Position numbers and translations under genes: made by a program
Notes under the pieces: model-generated
Seen by the model: only the letters and a program-made list of their open reading frames with translations
Told to the model about the DNA's origin: nothing
The model's database searches: none
Assembly: GCA_025331125.1 (NCBI GenBank)
Contig: JAOALB010000041.1
Coordinates: 186,001 to 250,000 of the forward strand
Direction of reading: 5' to 3'
Length of the DNA: 64,000 bases
DNA from: Mycogone perniciosa
Lineage: Eukaryota > Ascomycota > Sordariomycetes > Hypocreales > Hypocreaceae
Shown here: piece after piece, positions 10,568 to 22,242 of the stretch
Position numbering within the stretch: the first letter of the stretch is position 1
Layout: the number at the start of each line of letters is the position of its first letter

Positions 10568-11513
10568 ATGTCATCCATCCATGCAAATGCATCTCTGCCA
10601 CATAGGCTGGAGTCTACGCTGTCTCGCAGCGGCGGACGGCTGTACAGCTATCTGAAGCGCGCTGTAGTTGCCGCCTCGTTCCCAATCCGCGGAATCTGGT
10701 ATTTTACGCGCAACCGCGAATTTTGGCCTCTCTTCCACAGCAGATTACTCCCACTGTCGTTGATCTCGCTACTCGTGTACTTCATCCTTTTCACCTTCAC
10801 CTTTCTCCCGCAATATGCATTTCTTGCCATCTTCCACGGCTGGGGGGCATGGGTCAACGCGGTGGTCTTGGTCTTGGGCGAGGGACTGGTGATTATCCAG
10901 GGCCTTTTTGAGGGCTTCTTTGTGGATGAGTGCCGCGTGGATGTTTTTGACGTAAGCTTTGACATTGCGAGTCGAATTGGGAGTGCCAAGAGGTGACTGA
11001 ACATTTGCTACCTAGGCCACGTTCATCAAGCTCTCTCTGAGAGATCTGATCGCACCCCACCGAATCCTTTTTGAAGATGCTCCCAATGCTGTTAAGATGC
11101 TGGGCAAGCCTACAAGTCCCGCATGTTTCAATCCATGGAGCACAATTCAGATCGTCGAGCTCATCATCTTCCTCCCTCTTAACCTTGTGCCCTACATCGG
11201 GACCCTCGCCTTCATCATCATCACAGGGACAAGAATGGGCAAGCTGTCGCACTACCGCTGGTTCCAGCTCCGTGGCTTGTCAAGGGAGGGACAGAAGAAG
11301 GAGGTAAAGAGCCTAGAATGGGACTACATCTGGTTTGGAAGTGTGACCATGATTCTAGAACTGATGCCAATTCTGTCATTCTTCTTCCTCTTGACCACAG
11401 CGGCAGGCTCAGCAATGTGGGCTGCAGAATTGGAAAAGATGAAACGAAGGGAAGCGGAGGTTTTCACTGGGCAGGAAACGTCGCCAACGCCATATTCAGA
11501 CGATGTGGTCTGA
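10568..11513 (+). CDS. Rrt8/Lds-type (EI24 domain) membrane protein
   Basis: Two exons, 10568-10951 and 11016-11513, join in phase 0 over a 64-nt intron (GTAAGC...CTAG). The product has 293 residues. Hydrophobic segments lie at about residues 58-80, 84-112, 190-215 and 245-270. Between them runs the strongly conserved stretch GEGLVIIQGLFEGFFVDECR followed by VDVFD; later comes IIITGTRMGKLSHYRWFQLRGLS. This matches the fungal EI24-like family that includes yeast Rrt8 and the lipid-droplet/outer-spore-wall proteins Lds1/Lds2. Membership is recalled, and the molecular role is poorly known. The charged C-terminus would be cytosolic. It is transcribed toward the large secreted protein about 1 kb downstream. 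Confidence 0.85.
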
Positions 11514-12576
11514 TTGATGCCGTCATACAAACCCGAGAGCTCGCGAAAGGGGAAGGAGCACGCGCATGACTGTGACGTTGGGTGTCGTGTCATCTATCAA
11601 GGTACTTGTCCAGTTCATAAACATGCCGCCCTTGCCTCAGGTATCTATCTACCCTCTTGATTTCCTGGTGTTTTGTGCTCACTAAAACGTGTTCTTGTTA
11701 TACCCCCTAGAAATACTGATTACTGGGTTGGCGCTTGTTGTTAGGTAGCTCTCGATATGCGAAGATATCAGACTTTGAAATGATCAACATCTGTCTCTCG
11801 ATGCCATTTCAGAACTTGGCGGTCAATTCTCGGGTGGATTTCTTCCCCTGGGCCAGCTCACCGAATTCTTGGCGCCGCTGTCATGAGATCATAGATTATT
11901 GGTTTCCTTAGGTATCAGGAAGGTGAGGGCCGGTGAATGCCTGAAATCCCAGCACAAGGTGCCACTGATGCTTTAGTCCGCATGTTCTCTCGATCTAAGG
12001 GGCTCCCCCTTACCCTGTGGAGATAACAAGTCTTCAGAGAGGGCTGTGGCTGATAAACACCCATTGACAAGTCCAAATGTCGCACATCACAACATTTAGG
12101 GGATTTCCAATTGTATCTTGCTCGTGCTTGAAATTGAGAAAAAAAAATCATCCCTTTTGCATGTTCCTCCATCTCACAGAGGTGCTATAATGACGTGAGT
12201 GTCTTCCCTGTCTGGATAAGTCGGCACGAGAAACGATGTCGGTGAGAGGAGTTCGTGCCTTCCCATCTTGTTCCTACGATCCCACTGCGTCAACGCAGTC
12301 CTGCCCATCAACAGGCGCGCCTTCTCCCTCTCCTTGGGGACCCGAGCTCTTCTCCTCATACATACATAGATGAAATCTTTTCTCTTCTCCTTTCTTCCTC
12401 CACCTCTTCATCCTTCAATTTTTCTTCTCACTTTAATCTTCATCCCATTCGTTTGTTTTCTTTCAGTCCGTGGACTCATCTCGTCTGCATTGGATTCATT
12501 TCTCTCCAGCTGAGTAACGATTCGCATTCGTTCCATCGACTTTCTCAACACCCGGCTGAGGCCTCTTCCGTCCACG
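11514..12576. other. Intergenic region upstream of the secreted repeat protein
   Basis: About 1.06 kb without a recognisable gene. The last 200 nt before the ATG at 12577 are rich in C/T blocks (CTTCTCCTTTCTTCC and similar), as is common in the 5' leader of well-expressed fungal genes. Confidence 0.6.
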
Positions 12577-15500
12577 ATGCGTGTCCCCACGTCTCTGGCG
12601 TTCTTGACAGCCGCCTTGGCGCACCACTCAAGTGCCCAAGCTACTGGCTATGGGCAAGTTGACACTCCGCTCGTGGATTGACTGACTGCTAACCAATGGG
12701 TTCCAGAATGCCGAATGGCAATGACGGCGGACATCCCGGCGGTGATCCTGGTAGCAACCCAGGAAGTTTCCCCAACGGCGGCCCTGGTGGCAGTCCTGAC
12801 AACAACGCCTACGGAAATCCAAGCGGAATTTCCAACGGCAACCCAGCGAACACAGTCGGGGGCACCCCATTCCCCTCCGCTCCCACCTGCTTCCTTCAAG
12901 GCACCACAACTGTCTTTGTCACAGTCCACCCTACCAGCCCTTTGGACCCTTCAGGTTTTCCCCTGCCAGACAGCTCTGAGCCCGACCAGACCATTTATCA
13001 AACCATCTACCCAACCACCACTGTTTTCCTCTCCCCAGTCCAATCTCCCCAAACAGCATCCACCGTCAAGCGTTTCACGACTCTGACCATCGACGTGTGG
13101 GGCGACGGCCCTGACTCTGGCGATAACTCTGGTCCCCTTGTTACCAATGTTCCTTCTGCCCCTGTTTACACCGATGCTGTTCCCACCCCTGTCGTTTCGT
13201 CTGCCGCAAGTGCACAAGCTCCTTGGTCCAATCCTCAGCCCTCCATAAATTCCGGAGTGTCTGGCGGTGCACCCAACGGCCAAGGTTCCAGCAATAACGG
13301 ACCTGTTCCTACTCAGGATGGCCCCATTACCCCTGGGAACTCCCCCTACGGCGATGCAAGTGATCTTCCTGGCGCCCCCGGATCTCCCACTCAGGCCCCT
13401 GCCGGATTCTCATCACCATACATTGTGGTCACCGACACTGATGTGCATTGGGTACCAGGCTCCACCGGGCCAACTCAGATCACCATTCTGTCTCCCCATG
13501 CAATCACCTTCAGCTCGGCACCCAATGCCTCGCCAGGGCCCGATGGCTCTATCTCGCGACTAACAATCACTGGCCCAGATGGCAAACCAACCATTGTTGA
13601 GTTCCCTGGTGGTCAGCCTAGCAATGTCAATAGCGCCCCTCAAGCCGTGTCTACTGCTGCCGCATTCCCCACAAGCGCTGCTGTTCCTTTCAGTGGCCCA
13701 GCGGCCTCAGCTGGTGCCGGTGTGACTACATGCACAAGTTATACCATTCTCGGTCCCAATGGGCTTCCGACTGTTGTGCACTCCACTTGGGTTGTCGCTG
13801 CGACCGCCGCAACGGCTCCAGCTCCTTCTAATCTTCTATCCATTCCCAATGTTAACCAGGGCTCTCCCAACGGGCCTGGGTTCACTACCTGCACCAGTTA
13901 CACTCTTCTTGGACCTAACGGACTGCCAACTGTGGTGGAATCAACTTTGGTCTTGCCTGGACCAATCAACACGCAATCAGCACTTGCAGGAGCCTCCTCT
14001 GGTGCCCCTTATCCAACCCTCTCCGGTTTCCCGAATCAGGTCACCTCCGGCCCAAGTCCTCTATCGCCTCTTGGACCAGGCGCTGGCGGCTTTGGTATCA
14101 CCACCTGCGCAACTTTCACTGTTCTCGGACCTGACGGTCTTCCAACTGTCGTTGACACGACTTGGGTTATTCCCAATCCAACTGCCACCAACGCTGGTCC
14201 AGCCAACGTCATCACTGGCGTTCCAAATCAAATCAGCGGCTTCCCCGCATATCCTTCTCAGAGTGCTGGAACTGCCGCGGGCGTTGGCGGCGTTACAACT
14301 TGCACAAGCTACACCGTCCTAGGACCTGATGGTCTTCCAACCGTGGTCGACACAACCTGGATTGTTCCCAATCCAACCGCCACTAACCCTGGCCCAGCCA
14401 ATGTCATCACTGGTGTTCCAAATCAGATCAGTGGCTTCCCTGGATATCCTTCACAACTTTCTAGCGCCGCAGCTGGTGCCAATGTTGTCACTTCGTGTAC
14501 AAGCTACACCATTCTCGGCGTCGATGGTCTTCCTACAGTTGTTGAATCGACGTTTGTCATACCAGCGAGTAATGCCCTTCCCACCGCGACCAGTCTTGGT
14601 TTCCCCTCTGCGGTTCCTCAAGTGACCGGCCCCCTTCAAGGTATTCCACCATTTACCCCCGGAAACGATGCCGTCACTACCTGCATTACGGTTGGCGTTG
14701 TGGGTCCCCATGGCTTGGTGACACCTGTCGTCCAGACAGTCGTCCTTACCCCTGATGCTTCACGCAGTGCTCTTCCTGCCCAGACCAGCATTGGTTACCC
14801 TTCTATTGTGCCTGGGCAAGCACTTACCGATTTTCCCCAAGGTATCCCACCATTCACCCCTGGAAATGGTGCCGTCACAACTTGCATCACAGTGGGTGTC
14901 GTTGGTCCAGATGGCGTGGCCACGCCAGTTGTTCAAACAGTCGTCCTTACTCCAAGCGTTCCAGGACTCGGGCACCCAACAGCTACAGTGCTGACTGGCG
15001 TGTTCCCTTTCCCTTCGCCTAACCCTGCTCTCTCAAGTGGCGTCATGAACACGTTTGGTATCCCCAGCCTCAATGGCTACGGGACGCCAGCAAACAGCGT
15101 TCAAACCCTCTTCCCCTTTCCACCATCTGCTGTTGTCTCCGGTATTGTGTCAGTGCCAGAGACGATGACTGGAACCCGCACATCGATTTTGACTACTATC
15201 GCTGGGCCTGGAGGACCGTCTGTGTTACCTGCTCCATACAATAGTCAATGGGGTAATGGCGCTCCAGTTTCGGGACCTGGACTACCGTAGGACGGTGGTT
15301 CGGTCCCAGCCGAGGCAATGTACGGCCCCGTGCCAGGCTCGCCGCTCATCACCACGATCCTTCAGACCAGTACGTGGACAAACATTATCCCAAAACAGAC
15401 GACAACGTACACACTCAACTTCCCTCTGACCACGATGGCTACCGTGACTATTCCATCCCCATTTTCCCCCAACAAGCGTGCGCTGCGACGCCAAGAGAGG

Positions 15501-16523
15501 TAAGCCGGAGACCAATTCATTTTACTTGTGTATTTTTGCTAACTATGTGTAGTTCTCTAGCGTCCGGGTCTAGCTGGGGCAACTCCACCTCCACTAACAC
15601 GCTTTCTGAGAACACATCGCTAGCTGCAAGTCTGTCATCGGCACTTAGTGGCGATAATACTTTGTCGCCTACCCTCCCAAATATCACTGCGACAGAGCTT
15701 CCGCGGACCTCATCAACGATTAGTGGCTCAAGCGTCCCCTCGATGTGCCCCAATGGTGGTAATATTGGCAACATTACATTGAATGTAGGTCTTCTTGTGT
15801 TGTTTCTCCTCTTGTTGCGATCAGAGTAACTAACCAAGGCAGTTCGACGATGCTAAACCTGGCCCGCTGTTCAACCCATCAGGAGATTTTTGGTTCTCTG
15901 AAGGATTCCTTATTTCACCTCCATCCTCACAAGCATCTCAATCCTACATTCCTTCATCCGGAGGGCAACTCGTAGAATTTGTCCCCCCTGCTCTATCATC
16001 CTCTGTCAAGACGACTGGGACTGGAGACACAGCGGAAATTGGGGTCGGTCCAAATGCAGGGAATTCTTGCTTCCGATTTGACTTTCAAGGCGCAAGCCTT
16101 GGGTGCGCAGCTGAGGGCAACGAACGGTGGTGTGAGTTTGAGATCTCAGCGTACACTTACAGCTTGGGCTCCATGAAAGAAGAGTCCATCGCATGGTCAG
16201 AGACCAAGCGTATACCAGCCTGCCCCGACTTCCCTCATGGAAACTGCCAGTTAACCCCAGTTCAGTTCGACGGATACACCAACGTCACATCAGTCTTGAT
16301 CACCTTGCACGTCGGCCTGGAGCTTCGTGTCTGGTGGGGTGACGACTTCAAGGTGGGCTGGACTGACAACAGCTGCGAAGCTGCTGCTTGTCGGTCAAAT
16401 GCCGCTCCCCAACACGTCAAGCGCGAGACTGTCGAGTCGGTAGCTCGCAAAGGTGTCTGGCATTGGACACCATCCGGACTTGAGCGACTGAACGATGATT
16501 ACATCTGGGAGTTGGTACAGTAA
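12577..16523 (+). CDS. Large secreted Pro/Gly/Ser/Thr-rich repeat protein with conserved C-terminal domain
   Basis: Exons: 12577-12653, 12707-15252, 15310-15499, 15553-15784, 15843-16523, giving about 1,241 residues. A signal peptide opens the protein (MRVPTSLAFLTAALAHHSSAQA). Then comes a Gly/Pro/Asn-rich segment, five copies of a cysteine repeat (TTCTSYTxLGPxGLPTVV) plus two related ones (TTCITVGVVGPxGxxTPVVQTVVLTP), and a C-terminal domain of about 225 residues starting FDDAKPGPLFNPSGDFWFSE with several cysteines. The C-terminal domain resembles an unnamed fungal DUF (possibly DUF7371, from memory). Intron 1 is frame-consistent only as GC-AG (GCAAGT, branch GCTAAC). Intron 2 (15253-15309) is weak: it is 57 nt, keeps the frame, and removes an in-frame TAG. 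A cell-wall or extracellular matrix role is inference only. Confidence 0.72.
13722..14950 (+). repeat. Tandem cysteine-containing coding repeats
   Basis: Five units beginning near 13722, 13881, 14098, 14292 and 14487 encode the pattern T-C-x-x-Y/F-T-x-LG-x-x-GLPTVV. Two shorter, diverged units follow near 14674 and 14871. Units three and four are near-identical at DNA level over about 180 nt, including VITGVPNQISGFP, which points to recent duplication. Confidence 0.85.
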
Positions 16524-17038
16524 ATGTTATGTGGTGTTCTAAGTGGTGTGGTTACATTTGATGAATTGCTGTGGGATACATATTTGCTGTTGATTGAGGC
16601 AATGTGAAACTAGATTTCTTGGGGCGAGTAGCATAATCCTTTGAAGCTGCGGCACTAAATGTAATGGTAGAGGAGGTTTGGGATGGGAGACGGAGTCGTC
16701 ACTGATCACATTACCATAGTGTCCAATGAAAATATCTGACCGATTAATCTTGTTTCATTGTGAGCCAAGTTGCATACACGTGGGACCTGCTCATGGAAAA
16801 CCCATGGATCGTGACAGATCTTGGTAATGGAAGCATCCAAGCTGTCAGGGAGTTTGCTCTCTCCGAGCACCATGATGTGGTTATGAACACGAGATTAGTA
16901 TGACTCCGTGGGTGTCAAGTTACTAACTTTTGCAATGTGTTCTCTATTTCATGTCTTCTCTTCTTACTAGCAATGCTTTCTATTCATGCAAAAAAGACTA
17001 CGGCTGTTCATCTTCACCTCGACAATTCCCCAAGTCGA
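16524..17038. other. Convergent intergenic region
   Basis: The 3' flanks of the secreted repeat protein (+) and the alpha/beta hydrolase (-). No gene is seen. Confidence 0.6.
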
Positions 17039-19031
17039 TTACAACACCCCCAGGGGAGGCCTCCTCAAGTCAAGAGATTTATCTCTATTGAACCAGGCGA
17101 AAGCGGCTTCTTCTTCGTCGCCGCTGTTGTCAATGGGCATGCAGTTCGTATCCCAGGGGCCGCACTCAACTTGACAGGTTGATTCTCCAGAGGGCAAGGT
17201 GCCAGACTCAAAGTAGTCAGCGACGATGCTCTTGGTGCACTTGCTGAGAGCGGAGGCGAGGGCACAATGGCCCATGGCCTCCTGGACGACAACACGAGCG
17301 CCGGGATGCATTGTGGCCATTCTGCGGGCGGCGCGGAGCGGAGTGACGGGGTCAAGGCGGTTGGACAGGAAGAGGATCGGGGCGGCTGGACGGCCTTGGG
17401 CGAGGGATGGGTCAGCCTCCGGGGTCGTAAAGGGGCCTTTGAACTGCCAGTTGGCGCGAATCCGCCAGCCGGAGCAGGGGAGACGGACGGTGGTCCACAG
17501 CCCGCCAAAGAGACTGGAAATGCTGACTTGAGCATCGGCATATTTGCGCCACCAGGACAGGCCCTTGCCGGAAATATCGTCACCGTCGCCGCAGACTACC
17601 GCGTGCTGCGCTTCGTAAATCCGAGGTTTAGGAGCGTCAGTGTTGTTGAAGGAGCAAGCATCACGTAAGGTAGACATGCCACCAGACGCAATGATCTTGA
17701 GGGCCATCGTTCTGATATTTCCTGAAAGGAAATCATTGAGGTCCTTGGCAAGATCCTGAAAGAGCGCGATGGGCTTGTAGAGCACCAGGGCAGCGATGTA
17801 ACGAATGTCATTTGCAGTGATTACGACGGAATCGCCGGAGGGCGTAAGGAATGCTTGTGGTTTCTCATCCAGACGGGCAAGAAGAGCGTCAAATCGAGTT
17901 CTGATGCTAGAAGCGCTGGCATTGTTGTCGCGAGCCAGGGCGCAGGCCTTGGGGCCGGCAGCAGCACAGCCTTCAACGAAATTGTCAAAGAGTTCTTCGG
18001 CATCAACAGTATTGGTGAGCCAGCCCTATTATAAGTGCAAAAAACACGATGTACAGGTTAGCTCGCATGGTCTTTCTCATCGTTCGGGGTGATTGGCATT
18101 GATATTGATAATGACCACTTACCGGACCAGTGGAATAGTCATCGATATCACAGACTCCATCGAGAACTAAGCGGCCAATACGACCGGGGAACATGGAGGC
18201 AAAGTAGTTACCAAGAACAGTCCCATACGAGAAACCAATGTACTGCAATCGAGGAACATTTCCGGGTTCATTGTCCAGCGTGGCTGATCTCTTCTTCAAT
18301 TCTAGGCGGTTTTGAGATTCTGCATCGTGGTACCTTCCCCGACCTTGTCGCTGAGCAGCCTCTCGCTTGCGCAGCTCGTCAATCTTGTCGATAATCTCCA
18401 CCATGTCACGGGCGACACTCGGGGTGCCGACATAAGCCATGGCATCAGTGGCCCGTTCGCAGCGCTCACCAAAAGCATCCATCATTGCAAGGCTATATGC
18501 GATTGCCCTGTCCCCATCAGTGATGGGACCATTGGCGTGAGTCTCGATGTGGTAGGCATTGCGAGCCAGAAGGTCGTTGTTGAAGCAGTCAGAACGTGGG
18601 ATGGTACGGCCAACACCGCGAGGGTCAAAGGAGACAATCTCATAGTGTCGACGACCAGGCTTATCAACAGTACGGCGGAGATGTCTACCTATGAGAGGAA
18701 TGAACTCAACGCCAGAGCCGCCAGGGCCTCCTGGGTTGGTGAGAATGGATCCGCTAAAGGCAGGGTCGTCATCCGGGACCAAGGCGGGCAGTTTGAGCAT
18801 GGCGATGATGGCCTTCCGCGTATCTGTCTCGTTGAGCCAGTCAAGAGGCACCTCAAGGCGGGCGCACTTCAATTCTCCATAACAGTCGTGGTACTCAAGG
18901 TCAGGGCTGGGCGTGATGGAGTCCCAGTTAAAAGTATCTCCTTGGGGGGTGACAGTCTCAGAGGCTCTGACACCGGCGATGGCCAGGAGTGAACAGTAGC
19001 CTACGAAGAGGCAGTTGCGACGAGACGGCAT
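17039..19031 (-). CDS. Secreted alpha/beta hydrolase, tripeptidyl aminopeptidase (TAP)-like
   Basis: Two exons, 19031-18123 and 18025-17039, join in phase 0. The 97-nt intron has donor GTAAGT and branch GCTAAC. The product has 631 residues. A signal peptide is likely (MPSRRNCLFVGYCSLLAIAGVRA). The family order is visible: LDWLN and SILTNPGGPGGSG near the oxyanion region, FDPRGVGRT, the nucleophile elbow GFSYG (Ser about residue 270), then FLSNRLDPVTP (catalytic Asp) and EAMGHCA (catalytic His) in the C-terminal TAP-like domain. Relatives are secreted serine peptidases or esterases related to Streptomyces Tap; substrate cannot be told from sequence. A long Arg/Lys-rich insert (about residues 225-260) precedes the elbow. 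Immediately upstream lies a purine-rich tract, CT-rich on the coding strand. Confidence 0.87.
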
Positions 19032-19087
19032 GATGTTGTTAGTGATGTTTATTGTAGTCTGCGTACCTAGGGAATGAATATGTGGTT

Positions 19088-19121
19088 GAGAGTGGGAGTG
19101 GGAGTGGGAGTGAGAGTGAGA
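19088..19121. repeat. GGGAGT/GAGAGT hexamer tract
   Basis: About six GGGAGT or GAGAGT units lie 57-90 nt upstream of the hydrolase start. Read on the coding strand it is a CT-rich tract of the kind seen in fungal core promoters. Confidence 0.65.
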
Positions 19122-19477
19122 GAAACAGATAGACGAGCAACGCCAGGCCTAGAAGATATTGGCCCCTCTCACCACTTTCTGCATCATTGAGAAACCAGAA
19201 GAACTGGAAGAGAAAGAACGGGGGAGGTGGAATGGGGCTAGATATCTAGCATCTCCCTCCGGTGTTTCCTGGCGGTATCCGGAGTACGGAGTATAGCCTT
19301 CCATATTAGCGGCTTCCATGTTGGCGAGGGTCTGCTTAGGAGACGAGAGATACACTGGACTGTCTGTATGTGTCCCAAACACCTCTCTAGCCAACACGCC
19401 AATTTTGGCGGGTCAAACGGTCAAGTCGGGGATTTCAAGTCGGCAGACCTCTTTACTAGTGCTCTGTTGGTGGCAAT

Positions 19478-19516
19478 GGATCGTGAGACGGATCATGAGA
19501 CGGACCAAGAGACGGG
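19478..19516. repeat. 12-nt tandem repeat
   Basis: Three 12-nt units of the form GGAtcNtGAGAC (ggatcgtgagac, ggatcatgagac, ggaccaagagac) and the start of a fourth. Intergenic. Confidence 0.75.
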
Positions 19517-19950
19517 TCATATGAACTGGACTCCATGCACTTGGGCCTTTTTCCCGAGCCCGGATCCTGTACCCGAGTCAGTCACAGCCAACAGCCAAAT
19601 GGTCGGAACCGCTGACCACCAACAATTTCCTATCCTGGCCAACAGGAGTCTCTGGGTATGGATATAAGACGTAGGCATGATGTGTCAACCTTTCTCGGGC
19701 GTTACCAAGAATGGTATTACCCATAGGCTCGCCCTTTTGGGGGCCGACTTTCGCCGCGCAGCCGCTTTGCAAAGGATCCGATTCCTCAGCAGTATTATTT
19801 ATGTACGATTCAAGGCCGATACAAAGGTTCCATTGTGAATTTCCAAGCTAGGAACCGGGATACCAATGTTAACGAATATCTAATAACTACGAAGCGGGGG
19901 TTTTTTGCTTGGCTGACTAAAGTACCAACTCCAGGTTATCCGCCCATCTC

Positions 19951-19970
19951 ATTCATTCATTCATTCATTC
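19951..19970. repeat. ATTC microsatellite
   Basis: Five perfect ATTC units in intergenic DNA downstream of the MFS gene. Confidence 0.85.
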
Positions 19971-20128
19971 ATCATGAACACTGACAACAAGTCTTTCCAT
20001 ATTCTTTTTTTTTAATTCCCATATGGAATTCCTGGCGTGCTCCCCTCCAACTGTTCTATTTCCTTTTGAATTAAGGATTATGTGTTAGATATGCATCCAA
20101 CCCTTCTTGTGAAGCCCGGGATTCATCA

Positions 20129-21879
20129 TCATATCCTCCCTATCCAACCCTGTCCGGTCTTGCGCATCCTCACCACTTTGGCAGCCATCAGAAACCCGGC
20201 TCCCACTGCAATGGAGCTTCCCGCAAATATCTTGGCCCCCGTGTATCCAGCTGGGCTGCCAACGATGGCTCCAGCAATCGGTGGGCCCGTAAGCACGGCG
20301 AAGCTCACAATGGTAAACACCATGCCCAGACGCGTGCCTAACCTGCGTAGGTCGGTTACCAAAGATGTCACTCCGGTAGGGAGCAGACTTTGGATCCCAC
20401 CGGCACTGATGCCGTAAAAAGCAGCCCAGACATAGAGTCCTGCGGGTGTTTTGATCGCAATGAAGCAGAAGAGGAGCATCGAGGCAGTGATGGAGACCGG
20501 AATGAAAGCGTTAATCGCCCCAATGCGATCCGCAAAGTGACTTGGAACCACGCGGCCTATGACGCCTATACCATTGAGTATAAGCAGGAGGTTGAGAGAA
20601 TCGGGATACGACAGAGGAGGGTGCAGAGCATCTCGAGAAAAAGCGGCAATGTAGAAGAAGGCAAAGTATACGCCCCAGTAGTTCTAAGCCGTCAAGGTTA
20701 GCGGGCAACCAGTCACCACACCCTACATACGTGTTTATACGCACAAAGAAAGCACCCGCTGCATAAAAGGCATACTCGAGCTCCTTAAAGGCCGACCAGT
20801 CGACAAGACTACCGGCCTTCCGTGGCCTTACCCGAGTGCGAGCTAGCAGGTTGGCGGCAACCAAAACGCCAAGTTGGACGAATCCAATGGCACGGACTGT
20901 CCATGGAAACCCAATGGATGGAAGCAACTGGCGGACCATGCTTGGGAAGATGAGCCCACCAGCTACACTGCCACAGGAAGCGATGCCAAGAACGATGCCA
21001 CGCTTTCGGGAGAAGTATGTCGAAACAACCGCCACTGCTGGGCAGAAGAGACATCCATGAGCAATGCCCATGCATATGCCCTGTGAAAGCAACAACTGCC
21101 AGTATTTCGTGCACAGCGAAATCATAAAGATCCCCACGATGGAGAGGATAGAGCCCGTCAGGAAGACAACTCGGAAGTACCCGGCATCGGTAAGGCGGCC
21201 AGTGAAGGTGCCGACGAAGAAGAGCAGGAAGACGTTGAGAGAGCCGATCCACGACACTTCGCTGGCTGAGCGACCGAGCTGTTCGGTGTAGTAGGCTTGG
21301 AAAGATCCAAATGAGTTGGTCCAGCCCCTGGAAGAGGAGATTGGTCAGATGAGGGTGAAGGATGTATGTCTGTCAAGGGATGGAGCCTACCAGGTGTTTA
21401 AGATGACCAGAAGAGCGACCACGCCTATCAATAATTACCCATTAGAACAAAGATAATATTCGAGACTAGGAGGATGGCAATGGCGACTTACATTGTGACC
21501 AAGCCAACCACCCACCATCTGGAGGCGGGCCCGGATCGACACTTGATCTCGATGTCACTCGGCTGAGGACTCGATGAATCATTGTTGGCCTCCCATTGAT
21601 TCGTTGGCCTTCATGGTCGTCGTTATCACTGTCGTCGGTCCGCGCTCCACCTTCACCACCACCTTCTTCTGATGTGCTGTTTCTTTCCCTCCACCATTTT
21701 CTCCTGTCTGCATCGCCATTTATTTTGCCTCCATCCCTACCCACCTCCTTCTCGAAGCTGTGGGACGTCTTCCCATCGAGGGGACTGTTACATGTTCCAG
21801 CGGAGGGCGATTCGGGTTGCTTCTCGAGGTCAATATCATCGCTGCTTGACGAGGTCGTCATGTCCGGCCCAGCACCCAT
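20129..21879 (-). CDS. MFS transporter, monocarboxylate-porter type
   Basis: Four exons: 21879-21492, 21424-21391 (34-nt micro-exon), 21327-20727 and 20683-20129. Phases are 1, 2 and 0, giving 525 residues. The first 125 residues are hydrophilic, acidic and Ser-rich, and presumably cytosolic. They end in PDGGWLAWSQ, the typical entry of the fungal MCT-like (Mch) family, followed by NTWGWTNSFGSFQAYY and twelve membrane spans. Other family signs are FTGRLTDAGYFR after helix 2 and GRVVPSHFADRIGAIN between helices 8 and 9. The last intron uses donor GTAGGG, the choice that keeps INTY-NYWGVYF in frame; a GTATGT four bases upstream breaks the frame. Substrates of this family (monocarboxylates, riboflavin, unknown) cannot be inferred. 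It follows the hydrolase on the same strand but about 1.1 kb apart. Confidence 0.87.
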
Positions 21880-22220
21880 CTTTCAATCTTTTGCAAAAAG
21901 AATTAAAACGTGGTAGCTCCCTGGCCAGGTTGTGTCATCACCACACATGCTAATTCATCCTTTTATGTTACAACAGGGGCGGCAGGAAAAACGTCCGTGA
22001 CCGAGACCGAGGAAAGATGAGCGAAGACGGAACGTGATTACATATAAAAACCAGTGGTAACATACAGTGTCAACCAAGCCGGTACTTTGCTAACGCGCCG
22101 ATAGGATAGACTCGGTGGGGACGCTGTCCTCTTGAAGCAAACCGAGGAGATTCAGGGACTTATGTATAATATATGATGCATTAGTTATGTGTGCTTGCCG
22201 TACAGTTCAGCCAAGGGAGT

Positions 22221-22242
22221 TAGGCATAGGCATAGGCATAGG
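22221..22242. repeat. TAGGCA hexamer repeat
   Basis: Three perfect units plus a partial fourth, in intergenic DNA. Confidence 0.8.

Larger units (their letters stand above)
19032..20128. other. Intergenic region, promoter of the TAP-like hydrolase
   Basis: About 1.1 kb between two minus-strand genes. It holds three simple repeats (listed separately) and the word TACGGAGTA near 19284. No gene is seen. Confidence 0.6.

Noticed and set aside
11514..12576. Plus-strand frames between the Rrt8-like gene and the secreted protein
   Set aside because: They are C/T-rich leader-like DNA without domain or splice support.
18312..18992. 226-residue open frame on the plus strand inside the TAP-like hydrolase
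   Set aside because: It is the antisense shadow of a well-supported coding exon and its product has no family character.
20722..20730. GTATGT as the donor of the last MFS intron
   Set aside because: It breaks the frame of the following transmembrane segment. GTAGGG four bases downstream keeps it.
17039..21879. Hydrolase plus MFS transporter as the start of a secondary-metabolite cluster
   Set aside because: There is no backbone enzyme, P450 or pathway regulator nearby, and the flanks are housekeeping genes.
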